DNA of 48,184 bases. Source: CAXMNX01 sp964194845 (GTDB taxonomy: Bacteria; Pseudomonadota; Alphaproteobacteria; Rhodobacterales; Rhodobacteraceae). The stretch covers positions 1 through 48,184 of the forward strand of contig CAXMNX010000056.1 in NCBI GenBank assembly GCA_964194845.1, read 5' to 3'. The notes beneath the pieces were generated by a model, which was given only the letters and a program-made list of their open reading frames with translations, was not told where the DNA came from and searched no databases. Shown in pieces: positions 1 to 7,205 of the stretch (its first letter is position 1; each line of letters opens with the position of its first letter). The translations under genes and the position numbers were made by a program.

Positions 1-132
1 AACGAGAAAGGATCAAACGAAAGACGCTCGAAACGCGCCGCTTGCATCACAGCCAACGCGCCGCATAATGCAATCAACCAGATGAGCCGAACTCTCTCTT
101 AGTTTAAGCCGCCTTTGGTTCCAAAGCCCTGA

Positions 133-396
133 CGACGGACATCTGTTGAAAGCGGAAGCGGCTGGCATACGTTGGATTATGGTTTGGCCGACAACTTTGC
201 GATCGGAACGCGGACCAGTATTTATCAGTGCGGGTATTATAGTAGCGCAAATGACTGCTATGACCAATCAGCGATCAAGATTAAGAAACTCAAAATCGAC
301 TATACGCCGCCACCAGAAGTACCGCTTCCTGCGGCAGGCTGGTTGATGATGGCGGGCGTGGGCGGAATTGCGGCGCTGCGCAAGCGCAAGTCGTAA
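133..396 (+). pseudogene. Remnant of a VPLPA-CTERM (PEP-CTERM-like) surface protein, C-terminal part only
   Basis: The reading frame is open from just after a stop at 130-132 to the TAA at 394-396. It ends in a textbook sorting tail: the motif VPLPA, a hydrophobic stretch rich in Gly/Ala/Met, and a basic end (RKRKS). In Rhodobacterales such tails are processed by an exosortase, and the mature protein goes to the envelope or outside. The only in-frame start is a TTG at 172, and no signal peptide is present, which this class needs. A plausible continuation upstream appears in another frame around 108-145 before a stop, so a frameshifted, decayed gene is likely. An intact small protein starting at 172 cannot be excluded but would lack an export signal. 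Confidence 0.55.
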
Positions 397-420
397 GCAC
401 CAGACAATAGACAACAAAAC

Positions 421-441
421 GGGCGGGCCAATGGCCCGCCC
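421..441 (+). terminator. Hairpin terminator after the VPLPA-CTERM remnant
   Basis: A perfect 9-bp G+C-rich stem (GGGCGGGCC/GGCCCGCCC) closes a 3-nt loop (AAT) 24 bases after the stop codon. It is followed by a moderately T-rich stretch (AATTTGTGTCTTTT). It probably ended transcription of the gene upstream when that gene was intact. Confidence 0.65.
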
Positions 442-463
442 AATTTGTGTCTTTTGAAACGTT

Positions 464-610
464 TCAAGCTTTATTGGAGTCCTTTTGCTTTGCCCGATCA
501 GCAGGGATCGTCCATGTTCCCGCATCGAGATCAATCTCGTCCCATCGCGCCATCCGAACCTCGCTGGATCGGCAGGCGGTTAGGACCAGAAATTCAAGTA
601 AATTTGGTCG
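464..610 (-). pseudogene. Fragment of a tyrosine recombinase (phage-type integrase)
   Basis: Read on the minus strand, this 48-codon open stretch lies between a TAA (611-613) and a TGA (464-466). It contains the motif LTACRSSEVRMARWDEIDLD followed by WTIPADRAK. This matches the catalytic-arginine region of phage-type integrases (LTA.R..EV...W.EID...WTIPA.R.K) and aligns directly with LTASRTSEVLEMKW and WTVPAERMK in the intact integrase at 46541-47743. The rest of the catalytic domain (HxxR, second His, Tyr) and all N-terminal parts are missing, and there is no start codon. It is a relic of an earlier integration at this end of the window. Confidence 0.75.
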
Positions 611-623
611 TTACTCTCGAGGT

Positions 624-1529
624 TCATTTTTGACCACTACGAGAAAAGTTCAATACCACGCTGAGCGAAAACAAAACGACCATTCCTATTATACGATCGA
701 GCGCAGTTGCGATAAAGGCGACCGATGCTTCGATCCCGACAAAAGGCGCAAGCGCGGCGGACGCAAGCTCGCGAATGCCAAGTCCCGCCGGAACAATTGA
801 GACGGCGGAACCCAACAATGCGCTGACCGCAAATATTGTCACCTGTTCGATTGTGGCGCTGGTGCCGATAGCCAATAGGCATAATTGAATTCGAAGAATG
901 GACAGCGCCACAAGGCCGATCTTGACCATTATGAGCAGGAATATGATCTGCCAGGTCGAGCCGAGTTTGCGCAACCAGACGATTGCAAAGACCGCTGATC
1001 CAAATCCGAAAAGCTGAAAAGCTGGGGCGATGAGTTGTCCTGAACCCGCCAGCGTATTCCCCGCAAGCAGAAATGCAATTCCAGCCCAGATCAATGCAAT
1101 GGCCAACGTGACCGCGCCGCTGTCGCGCAGCCGCGCCCCGGCATTGCGAAGCGCGGCAACTCGCACCATCGCTGCACCCGGAAGCGGAAGCATGTTGGCC
1201 GCACTTCCAAGAATTGAGAGCTCGAGCGCCGATGCGTAGCCGAAACTCTGGCGAAGCGACTTTGCCGACAATTCCATCTCGACAGCATTAAGAGCCTGCG
1301 TGCCCGAAGTTCCGAGAATTGCGACGATCAGGATCGGCCACCAGACAAGATCGGCAGTGTCCAGATTTATAGCCCTCACGGCGATCCAGCTGCCCAGACC
1401 AAACGCAACGGCCGCCGCAGCGAGTGCCACTTTTCTGACGGTCGGTTTTCGCGCGATGACAAGGCCGGTTTCAAATGCAACTGCGATTTTTTGGCGGCGG
1501 ATGGGACTGGACAATTTAGGACCACCCAT
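624..1529 (-). CDS. Flippase-like integral membrane protein (lysylphosphatidylglycerol synthase TM-region family)
   Basis: A protein of 301 residues made almost entirely of hydrophobic helices, about eight by eye, with family features such as the GSAANMLPLPGA segment and SIVPAGLGIRE near the C-terminus. Relatives are the membrane part of MprF and small stand-alone flippase-like proteins often found beside glycosyltransferases; the substrate of this member is unknown. The ATG at 1529 was chosen because it lies inside the end of the upstream glycosyltransferase gene (14-base overlap), which suggests translational coupling. A longer frame to 1724 exists but only adds residues that shadow the neighbour. 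Working with the adjacent GT4 enzyme on a lipid-linked glycan is inference. Confidence 0.8.
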   Translation of the reverse strand: MGGPKLSSPIRRQKIAVAFETGLVIARKPTVRKVALAAAAVAFGLGSWIAVRAINLDTADLVWWPILIVAILGTSGTQALNAVEMELSAKSLRQSFGYASALELSILGSAANMLPLPGAAMVRVAALRNAGARLRDSGAVTLAIALIWAGIAFLLAGNTLAGSGQLIAPAFQLFGFGSAVFAIVWLRKLGSTWQIIFLLIMVKIGLVALSILRIQLCLLAIGTSATIEQVTIFAVSALLGSAVSIVPAGLGIRELASAALAPFVGIEASVAFIATALDRIIGMVVLFSLSVVLNFSRSGQK

Positions 1530-2574
1530 AGCTGTCAAAAGTTTCCTGGGCCACTCGCTGCCAGTTGAAGTAGGACTGAATTTCAGCAATTGAGTTTGCG
1601 ATATGTTCGGCGCGCATCTCTGGTGACCATGCCGCAATTTGCATGATAGTCCGCGCCCAAGCTTCGACGCTTTCGGGCGCGCATTTGAAGCCGGTTTTGC
1701 CGTCGATAACGGCAGCTTCCACACCGGTCGTTGCTGAGGCTACTACTACTCCTCCAGCAGCCGCGGCCTCGACAGCGACCAATCCAAATCCCTCGAACGC
1801 TGGCTTTGCACTTTCGATATTGGGGACCACCACGCAAAGTGCATCGGCATAGGCCCTGACCAGATCACTGTGTGTAAGCTTCCCAAGGTAGTGAACTTTC
1901 GGTTTTTCGAGCGCCGTTCGCTCGCTTTCGTCCCAAATAGTTCCCGCGACGTCCAGTCCCACGTCGTTTGGTAGTTCGGGCAACACTTTTTCAATGAACC
2001 ACGCGCAGCCTTTGCTGGGTATTAACCGCCCGGCAAACAAGATGTTTCGCCCAACCTTGGGGATTTCGCAGGGCTCGATATCCGTTCCCAAAGGGATAGT
2101 CACCAGTTTGGCAAATCCATACCGCCTTGCGCGTTCAGTTGTGGCGGGCGAATTTGCAATCACAATTACATTTAGAAGGCGGGCACCCAAGTGCATATAT
2201 GCGCCATAAATTAGGCCAAGAATGCCACCCTTATCAGGATAGGAAACGTCTGTGCCGTGCGCCGAGATGGCGATGGTCGACTTGCCGCTTCTTAGTTGAC
2301 CAACCAATGCCAAAGGCCAGCTTGCCATGTCGCCGATGTGCACGATGTCCGCGGGCATTCTGGCGAAAACAAGCGCGACTGCCGCGCGCGCGCCAAATAA
2401 TATTATGCGCAAAGGCCCAGGCGTGCTGCCGTCGGGATTGCCGACCAGGTAGATCGGTTCCACCTCGGCGAATTCCCCGAGATTTTTAACAAGTTTTGCA
2501 GAATAAGTTTCCATACCGCCCATGCTTGGTGGCCATTTTCGGGTTACAAATTGGATGCGGGGGCGTCGGGTCAT
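1516..2574 (-). CDS. Glycosyltransferase family 4 (GT-B fold)
   Basis: This 352-residue protein has the two-domain layout of GT4 retaining glycosyltransferases. The N-terminal acceptor domain starts at RIQFVTRKWPPSMGGME, with the glycine-rich GGME loop typical of these enzymes. The C-terminal nucleotide-sugar domain carries LFAGRLIPSKG and the E-x7-E type motif FEGFGLVAVEA. It should transfer a sugar from a nucleotide donor at the cytoplasmic face during glycolipid or polysaccharide synthesis; donor and acceptor cannot be read from sequence. The ATG at 2574 is preferred on family alignment; a GTG at 2604 is possible, and neither has a clear Shine-Dalgarno site. The gene overlaps the downstream flippase-like gene and is divergent from the GT2 gene at 2728. 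Confidence 0.88.
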   Translation of the reverse strand: MTRRPRIQFVTRKWPPSMGGMETYSAKLVKNLGEFAEVEPIYLVGNPDGSTPGPLRIILFGARAAVALVFARMPADIVHIGDMASWPLALVGQLRSGKSTIAISAHGTDVSYPDKGGILGLIYGAYMHLGARLLNVIVIANSPATTERARRYGFAKLVTIPLGTDIEPCEIPKVGRNILFAGRLIPSKGCAWFIEKVLPELPNDVGLDVAGTIWDESERTALEKPKVHYLGKLTHSDLVRAYADALCVVVPNIESAKPAFEGFGLVAVEAAAAGGVVVASATTGVEAAVIDGKTGFKCAPESVEAWARTIMQIAAWSPEMRAEHIANSIAEIQSYFNWQRVAQETFDSYGWS

Positions 2575-2727
2575 TGCTTGGTGATATGATATTTTGACTG
2601 TCACTAGTGTGCCAATGCGTCACCAATTTGTTCCCAATATGCAAATAGTAACTGGCATACAGCCAAATTGTTGACACATTGCGCACCTAGTAGCTGCCAA
2701 AATGCACAGTGGTTCGGATCCCGACGC

Positions 2728-3681
2728 ATGAAGTTGATCATTCAAATTCCCTGCCACAACGAGGAACATACCCTTCCCGAGACGATTGCGGCCTTGCCTG
2801 AGAAAGTCGAGGGATTTGAAACGGTTGAGTGCCTGATTGTCGATGACGGTTCAACGGACCGCACTGTCGAAGTTGCCCGGGAGCTGGGCGTTGATCACAT
2901 CGTCAGGCATACCCACAACCGTGGTCTAGCCGCCGCGTTCATGACCGGGATCGAATCGGCGCTCGAAAAAGGCGCTGACGTCGTGGTGAACACCGATGGC
3001 GACAATCAGTACAAAGCCGATTGCATAGCCGATCTTGTCGCACCCATTGTCGCGGGCAACGCCCAGATTGTCGTTGGCGCCAGACCTATCTCGACAATTG
3101 CGCACTTCTCTCCTGCCAAAAGAGCGTTGCAGCGATTGGGAAGCTGGGTTGTCCGGGTCGCGAGCGGCACCGACATCGAGGATGCGCCCAGCGGATTTCG
3201 CGCATTTCACCGGGAAGCGGCCATTCAGCTTTATGTCTTTGATCGCTACACATACACGCTGGAGACGATCATTCAGGCCGGGCGGTTGGGCATTCCCATT
3301 GTATCGGTCCCAATCGAGGTCAACGACCCGACGCGGGAATCGAGGCTCATAAAATCGGTGTTTCAGTATGTCTGGCGGTCCGCCAAAACAATCCTGCGGA
3401 TTGCGATCCTTTACAAACCGCTGAAGTTCCTGGCGTTCCTGGCGGCAATGCTGATGATACCGGGTCTGATCGCGTTTGCGCGGTTTCTGGTGCTTTTCGC
3501 GATGGGCGAGGGCAGCGGCAACATCCAGTCGCTGGTGATCGGCGCAACCCTGATCGCAGCAGGTGCGGTAACTCTGGTAGGCGGGATCATCGCTGATCTT
3601 GTCTCGGCCAACCGCGTTCTGGCGGCCGAAATTCGGGGTCGCCTCCTGAAGGCGGAACTCGAGCGTTCGCGGCGGCCCTGA
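2728..3681 (+). CDS. Glycosyltransferase family 2, polyprenyl-phosphate-sugar synthase type
   Basis: 317 residues. The GT-A domain covers about residues 1-220, with IPCHNEE at the start, the nucleotide-binding DDGSTD at 39-44 and the metal-binding DGD at 90-92. Two transmembrane helices follow (about 230-290), as in DPM1/GtrB/ArnC-like enzymes that load a sugar onto a polyprenyl phosphate. The frame is open to 2668, but the ATG at 2728 starts exactly at the conserved domain. Its stop overlaps the ATG of the next gene (TGATG). A GtrB-like enzyme followed by a GT39-like multi-span protein is a familiar pairing: the first makes the lipid-linked donor, the second uses it on the periplasmic side. 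The sugar is unknown. Confidence 0.88.
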   Translation: MKLIIQIPCHNEEHTLPETIAALPEKVEGFETVECLIVDDGSTDRTVEVARELGVDHIVRHTHNRGLAAAFMTGIESALEKGADVVVNTDGDNQYKADCIADLVAPIVAGNAQIVVGARPISTIAHFSPAKRALQRLGSWVVRVASGTDIEDAPSGFRAFHREAAIQLYVFDRYTYTLETIIQAGRLGIPIVSVPIEVNDPTRESRLIKSVFQYVWRSAKTILRIAILYKPLKFLAFLAAMLMIPGLIAFARFLVLFAMGEGSGNIQSLVIGATLIAAGAVTLVGGIIADLVSANRVLAAEIRGRLLKAELERSRRP

Positions 3682-5555
3682 TGCGCGTTGACCTTTCGGT
3701 CAGCGCCATTGTTTTGGCCGGTATTGCGTTGGCCTTGCTGCTGGCGCTGCCATTTGTCTCGTCCGGCTTTTTCAGCATCGACGAATTCATCTATTATGCG
3801 GGCGCTGATGCGCTTTTTCGAGACGGTTCTCTATTTGTCGACAACGGCTTTTACGAGCTTGGGTCAGAGAACCTTAAGATTTGGTTTCTGGTGCAGGGCA
3901 GCCATGGCCTGACCCCGCAGTATCCCGTGGGGACGGCAATTATCGGGGCACCATTTCTGTTTGCATTCGGTGAAAAGGGGTTGATCGTCCTCAATGTCTT
4001 GGCGGGCATTGGAACGCTGTTTGCCACGCGGTCCCTTGCAAAGGAAATGTTCGGTCGCGCTGAGATTGGGTTTCTGGCGGCACTGATTTTGGTCATCGGG
4101 ACGTTTTGGCCAGAGTACATATTCGGGCATTGGCCGCATTCGGTAAGCTTGTTCTTTGTCACGGTAAGCCTGCTGGCGTTCTTCAAGTCGCTGGATCGGC
4201 CCGAATATGCCATGGGCGCGGCAATCGTCTCAGGGCTGACACTTGGTGCCGCGATGCTGTTCAGACTGGACAGTATTTTGGCGCTTCCGGCTTATTTGTT
4301 TGCGATTATTCTTTATGGCCAACGACCCGTTGCCCTGATTGTTGGTGGCGCTCTGGGATTGGTTCCGGCAGTTATCTTGATCGCGGTCACGAACCTGCAA
4401 AAATTCGGGACGCTAAATCCCTTGTCTTATGGGCGCGTGACCGGAGGGTCGACGGATGCTTCCAGCCACGTCTTAGTGGCCGGCGTTTTTTGTCTGGCAT
4501 TCCTGGCAGTGCTGGCGATCCGGCTTCTTTCAACCCGAGGCATACCCATTCGCCGGGTAGGGTTCGCCGCTCTGGCCATCATCGCGGCCGCATTCGCGGT
4601 GCCGATAACCTTTGAATTCATTCGCGACTTGGGGCTTGGATTTGTGCGCTTGTTTGTTGACGCCACAGAGATTGCCCCTTCGAGTTTAGGGGTTGTGCAT
4701 TCGCCAGATGGCACCGCCTCGTTTTGGGGATTTCCAAAAAAGGCGCTGGCGCAAAGTCTTCCCTGGCTGGGGATATTATTTCTCGTGATCTTTCGGTCCC
4801 GCGTTCAACACACGCGGTCGATGGTTGTGGCCATGATATTTTTGGTTGTCTGGATGCTGCCGTTTCTTGAAAGCAGCTGGCACGGCGGCCTTGGGTCGAA
4901 CATGCGGTATTTTCTACCTATGCTGCCGGTATTGGCTTCCACTGCGGCGTATTTGATTTTCGATCTTTTCAAGCAGACGAAGAACGCGCAGAGAATACTG
5001 GCAATCGGATGGACGTGCGGGGTCGTGCTGGTGTTTGGTTGGGCTGAACTGCATCCGTCCAATTGGTTTGGCGCCCATCAAATATTCCCAACTCTGGTAT
5101 TTTATCTTTCAGCATTTTTGATTTTGCTGGCGGGATTGCTGAGCGATTCTGGCAAACGAACAAGCATGACGACTTTGATGTTGGCTTTTGTTGGCGCCGG
5201 GATTGGAGTTTCATCCGTTCTGGCCATTTCAGATTTCCACAGCAGCCAAACGCGACGCGCAGCGATGGACCTGCACAGCCGAAACGCCGGAACCGTTCAC
5301 GAACGGGCCCTGTTTTATGGGGCGCCAGAGCGATTTGCCTCCGCCATTTCCAACCGCGAACATATTGTGGCGTTGCCAAATCGGTTAACCGGAGAAATTG
5401 ACACCAATCTGATAAATGATGCGTTGGATGCGGGCTTCGTCGTGCTTATGCCGCCGCAATTCGCCAAAGCCCCCGATATCGCTGACAATGACTTTATTGT
5501 CGTCGAGAATGCCAGATGGACAGAAATGAGTTTGGTCCAGATTTTGCGGCGTTAG
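3681..5555 (+). CDS. Multi-span membrane glycosyltransferase, GT-C type (ArnT/PMT/GT39-like)
   Basis: 624 residues with about a dozen predicted membrane helices. The first periplasmic loop after helix 1 carries the acidic pair in FFSIDEFIYY, the position of the catalytic acidic residue in GT-C enzymes that use polyprenyl-phosphate sugars. The start codon overlaps the stop of the GT2 gene, so the two are very likely co-translated. The expected job is transfer of a lipid-linked sugar to a surface acceptor (lipid A, glycan or protein); which one is not visible. The C-terminal 100 residues look soluble and periplasmic. The last four bases overlap the convergent Ldh-family gene. Confidence 0.75.
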   Translation: MRVDLSVSAIVLAGIALALLLALPFVSSGFFSIDEFIYYAGADALFRDGSLFVDNGFYELGSENLKIWFLVQGSHGLTPQYPVGTAIIGAPFLFAFGEKGLIVLNVLAGIGTLFATRSLAKEMFGRAEIGFLAALILVIGTFWPEYIFGHWPHSVSLFFVTVSLLAFFKSLDRPEYAMGAAIVSGLTLGAAMLFRLDSILALPAYLFAIILYGQRPVALIVGGALGLVPAVILIAVTNLQKFGTLNPLSYGRVTGGSTDASSHVLVAGVFCLAFLAVLAIRLLSTRGIPIRRVGFAALAIIAAAFAVPITFEFIRDLGLGFVRLFVDATEIAPSSLGVVHSPDGTASFWGFPKKALAQSLPWLGILFLVIFRSRVQHTRSMVVAMIFLVVWMLPFLESSWHGGLGSNMRYFLPMLPVLASTAAYLIFDLFKQTKNAQRILAIGWTCGVVLVFGWAELHPSNWFGAHQIFPTLVFYLSAFLILLAGLLSDSGKRTSMTTLMLAFVGAGIGVSSVLAISDFHSSQTRRAAMDLHSRNAGTVHERALFYGAPERFASAISNREHIVALPNRLTGEIDTNLINDALDAGFVVLMPPQFAKAPDIADNDFIVVENARWTEMSLVQILRR

Positions 5556-6556
5556 TGCGAGTTACCGCTTGGTCCCTGGGGCTTTTCGGTCAGCCCCAGA
5601 ATGGCGGTCCAAAGCGCCTCGCTTACTTCAACAGGATCATACGTCTTACGGTTCATTCCGGGAATTCTGACATCCGGGTCGTTTTTGATGCCGTCGAGGA
5701 TGCGGTCAAATCGCTCTGCCAGCGTTGTCGCATGAGTGTCAGGATCAATCAGGATATAGAATTGCCCAAGATCGTGCGGCGATCCGGACGGGGCCTTTAA
5801 CCCGGCCACATCAAGCGAGCCTACCGAGCCGGTCAGCCCTGCGGCGAATAATTCGACAACAAGTCCAAGCGCCCAGCCTTTATAGTCCGCCGCGCTGACC
5901 AGCGAACCTGCCAGTGCGGCTTCCGGGTCTTCGGTCGGCGTGCCATTGGCGTCAACCGCCCAGCCGAAGGGGATCTTCTCGCCCGCCGCCTTGGCCATGG
6001 TGATCTTGCCAAGTGCCACGGCTGCGGTCGAGAAATCGGCATGAAATCGCGGTGCTTCGTTGCCGGGGATGGTTATGGCAATGGGGTTTGTGCCGATGAT
6101 CGGGGTCTTGCCACCTGGTCCCGATACAATAGCCGAAGCGTTGGTAAGGCCGATTGCAATAAGGCCATTCGCGGCGATCTGCTCGGTGAAAAAGCCAAGC
6201 GATGTGCAGGTGTGCGAGTGCGCGATGGCAAGGCTCGCGATGCCACAATCGCGGGCGGCTTCAACCGCAAGCGGCAACCCGCGTGAAAATGCAGGTTGGG
6301 CAAACCCCAGCTGTGCGTCGACGGTCACCGCGCCCGGGCGTGACCGCATGACCTTCGGTTCAACGGTCCCATTAACGCGACCCGTCCCGAGCTGTTTGCA
6401 ATAACTTTCAAGGTAGTAGAGGCCACAGATAACGTTGCCCGTCTCCTCGGCGCGGGTCACTGCGCGGGCAACTTCTGTGGATTGCCATTCGCCTGCGCCA
6501 TGCGTCAGGAGGGCCGTTTTGGAGATTGCTTCGATATCGCCGAGTGAGATTTTCAT
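5552..6556 (-). CDS. Ldh-family NAD(P)H-dependent oxidoreductase (malate/L-lactate dehydrogenase type 2 fold)
   Basis: 334 residues, the usual length for the family that includes malate/L-lactate dehydrogenases, ureidoglycolate dehydrogenase and the cyclic-imino-acid reductase DpkA. Visible family features are the His-containing segment IAHSHTCTSLGFF, the IGTNPIAI motif and the KGWALGLVVELFAAGLTG region near the substrate site. It would oxidise a 2-hydroxy acid or reduce a cyclic imine or 2-oxo acid in the cytoplasm; sequence alone does not choose. It is the last gene of the minus-strand TRAP/dipeptidase array, 31 bases after the DUF3726-like gene. That context suggests it handles the imported compound or a product of it. 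Confidence 0.85.
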   Translation of the reverse strand: MKISLGDIEAISKTALLTHGAGEWQSTEVARAVTRAEETGNVICGLYYLESYCKQLGTGRVNGTVEPKVMRSRPGAVTVDAQLGFAQPAFSRGLPLAVEAARDCGIASLAIAHSHTCTSLGFFTEQIAANGLIAIGLTNASAIVSGPGGKTPIIGTNPIAITIPGNEAPRFHADFSTAAVALGKITMAKAAGEKIPFGWAVDANGTPTEDPEAALAGSLVSAADYKGWALGLVVELFAAGLTGSVGSLDVAGLKAPSGSPHDLGQFYILIDPDTHATTLAERFDRILDGIKNDPDVRIPGMNRKTYDPVEVSEALWTAILGLTEKPQGPSGNSH

Positions 6557-6587
6557 GGGTCGGACCTGTGTGTTTGTCAGTCAGTAT

Positions 6588-7205
6588 TCATGCGTCCGGG
6601 CCTGCGCCCGATGATCTGGACTGTTCGGTTTCGGGAACCAGGGTTTTGGCCGCAAGCGTTTCCAGCGTCTTCCAGGTCTTAGCAGATATTTCTCGACTGG
6701 CTGGCGTTGCGGGCACTGCGTGTTCTGGCGGTTCTGACCTTGCGACCGATACGAATTTGGCAGGTCTGTGCATCTCAAGATCGCGAATGTTGCTCGCGAC
6801 ACCATCGCGGCAAATCCTCAGTTCATGGCCGTCAATTGTAAGAATGTAGGAAGCCCCGGTGCGACACGCCGCCAGCACCAAGGGTGCCGCCAAAAGCATC
6901 GGCCCGATGATTTCGCCCAATTCCATGGTGTCGTCAGAACATACTTCCTGAATTCGATCGGAAAGCCTCGCGGCAGCCTCAATACCGCAAGCAGGTCCCG
7001 AAGTTGCGCCGGAGCAAGGGCAGGCACGATCGGAAGACAATATCGCAGCCACGCAGTCCGACCCGGAAAGTCCGACGCTTTCAAGCACACGCGCGGCGGT
7101 TCCAGCCTCTTCGGCCAACCCCCAATGGCATCCGGTACCCCGGGCGGCTTTTTGGCAAGTCGAGGATATTTCCGACAATGTGCGGGTTACACCGGGCCCA
7201 GTCAT
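6588..7205 (-). CDS. DUF3726-like protein of unknown function
   Basis: 205 residues. The N-terminus (LSEISSTCQKAARGTGCHWGLAEEAG) resembles DUF3726 proteins, a small alphaproteobacterial family without known function; I place it there from memory of the family start. There is no signal peptide or membrane helix, and the last 40 residues look disordered. It contains nine cysteines, unusual for a cytoplasmic protein of this size. The ATG at 7205 overlaps the stop of the upstream 563-residue gene (ATGA), so a longer frame to 7250 is not the start. The tight coupling points to joint action with the 563-residue protein, perhaps as a subunit or assembly partner; that is inference. Confidence 0.7.
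   Translation of the reverse strand: MTGPGVTRTLSEISSTCQKAARGTGCHWGLAEEAGTAARVLESVGLSGSDCVAAILSSDRACPCSGATSGPACGIEAAARLSDRIQEVCSDDTMELGEIIGPMLLAAPLVLAACRTGASYILTIDGHELRICRDGVASNIRDLEMHRPAKFVSVARSEPPEHAVPATPASREISAKTWKTLETLAAKTLVPETEQSRSSGAGPDA

Noticed and set aside
447..800. 117-codon plus-strand frame.
   Set aside because: It is antisense to the integrase fragment and the end of the flippase-like gene, and its composition is not protein-like.
2671..2676. Perfect TTGACA upstream of the GT2 gene as a promoter.
   Set aside because: No acceptable -10 element is found 15-19 bases downstream.
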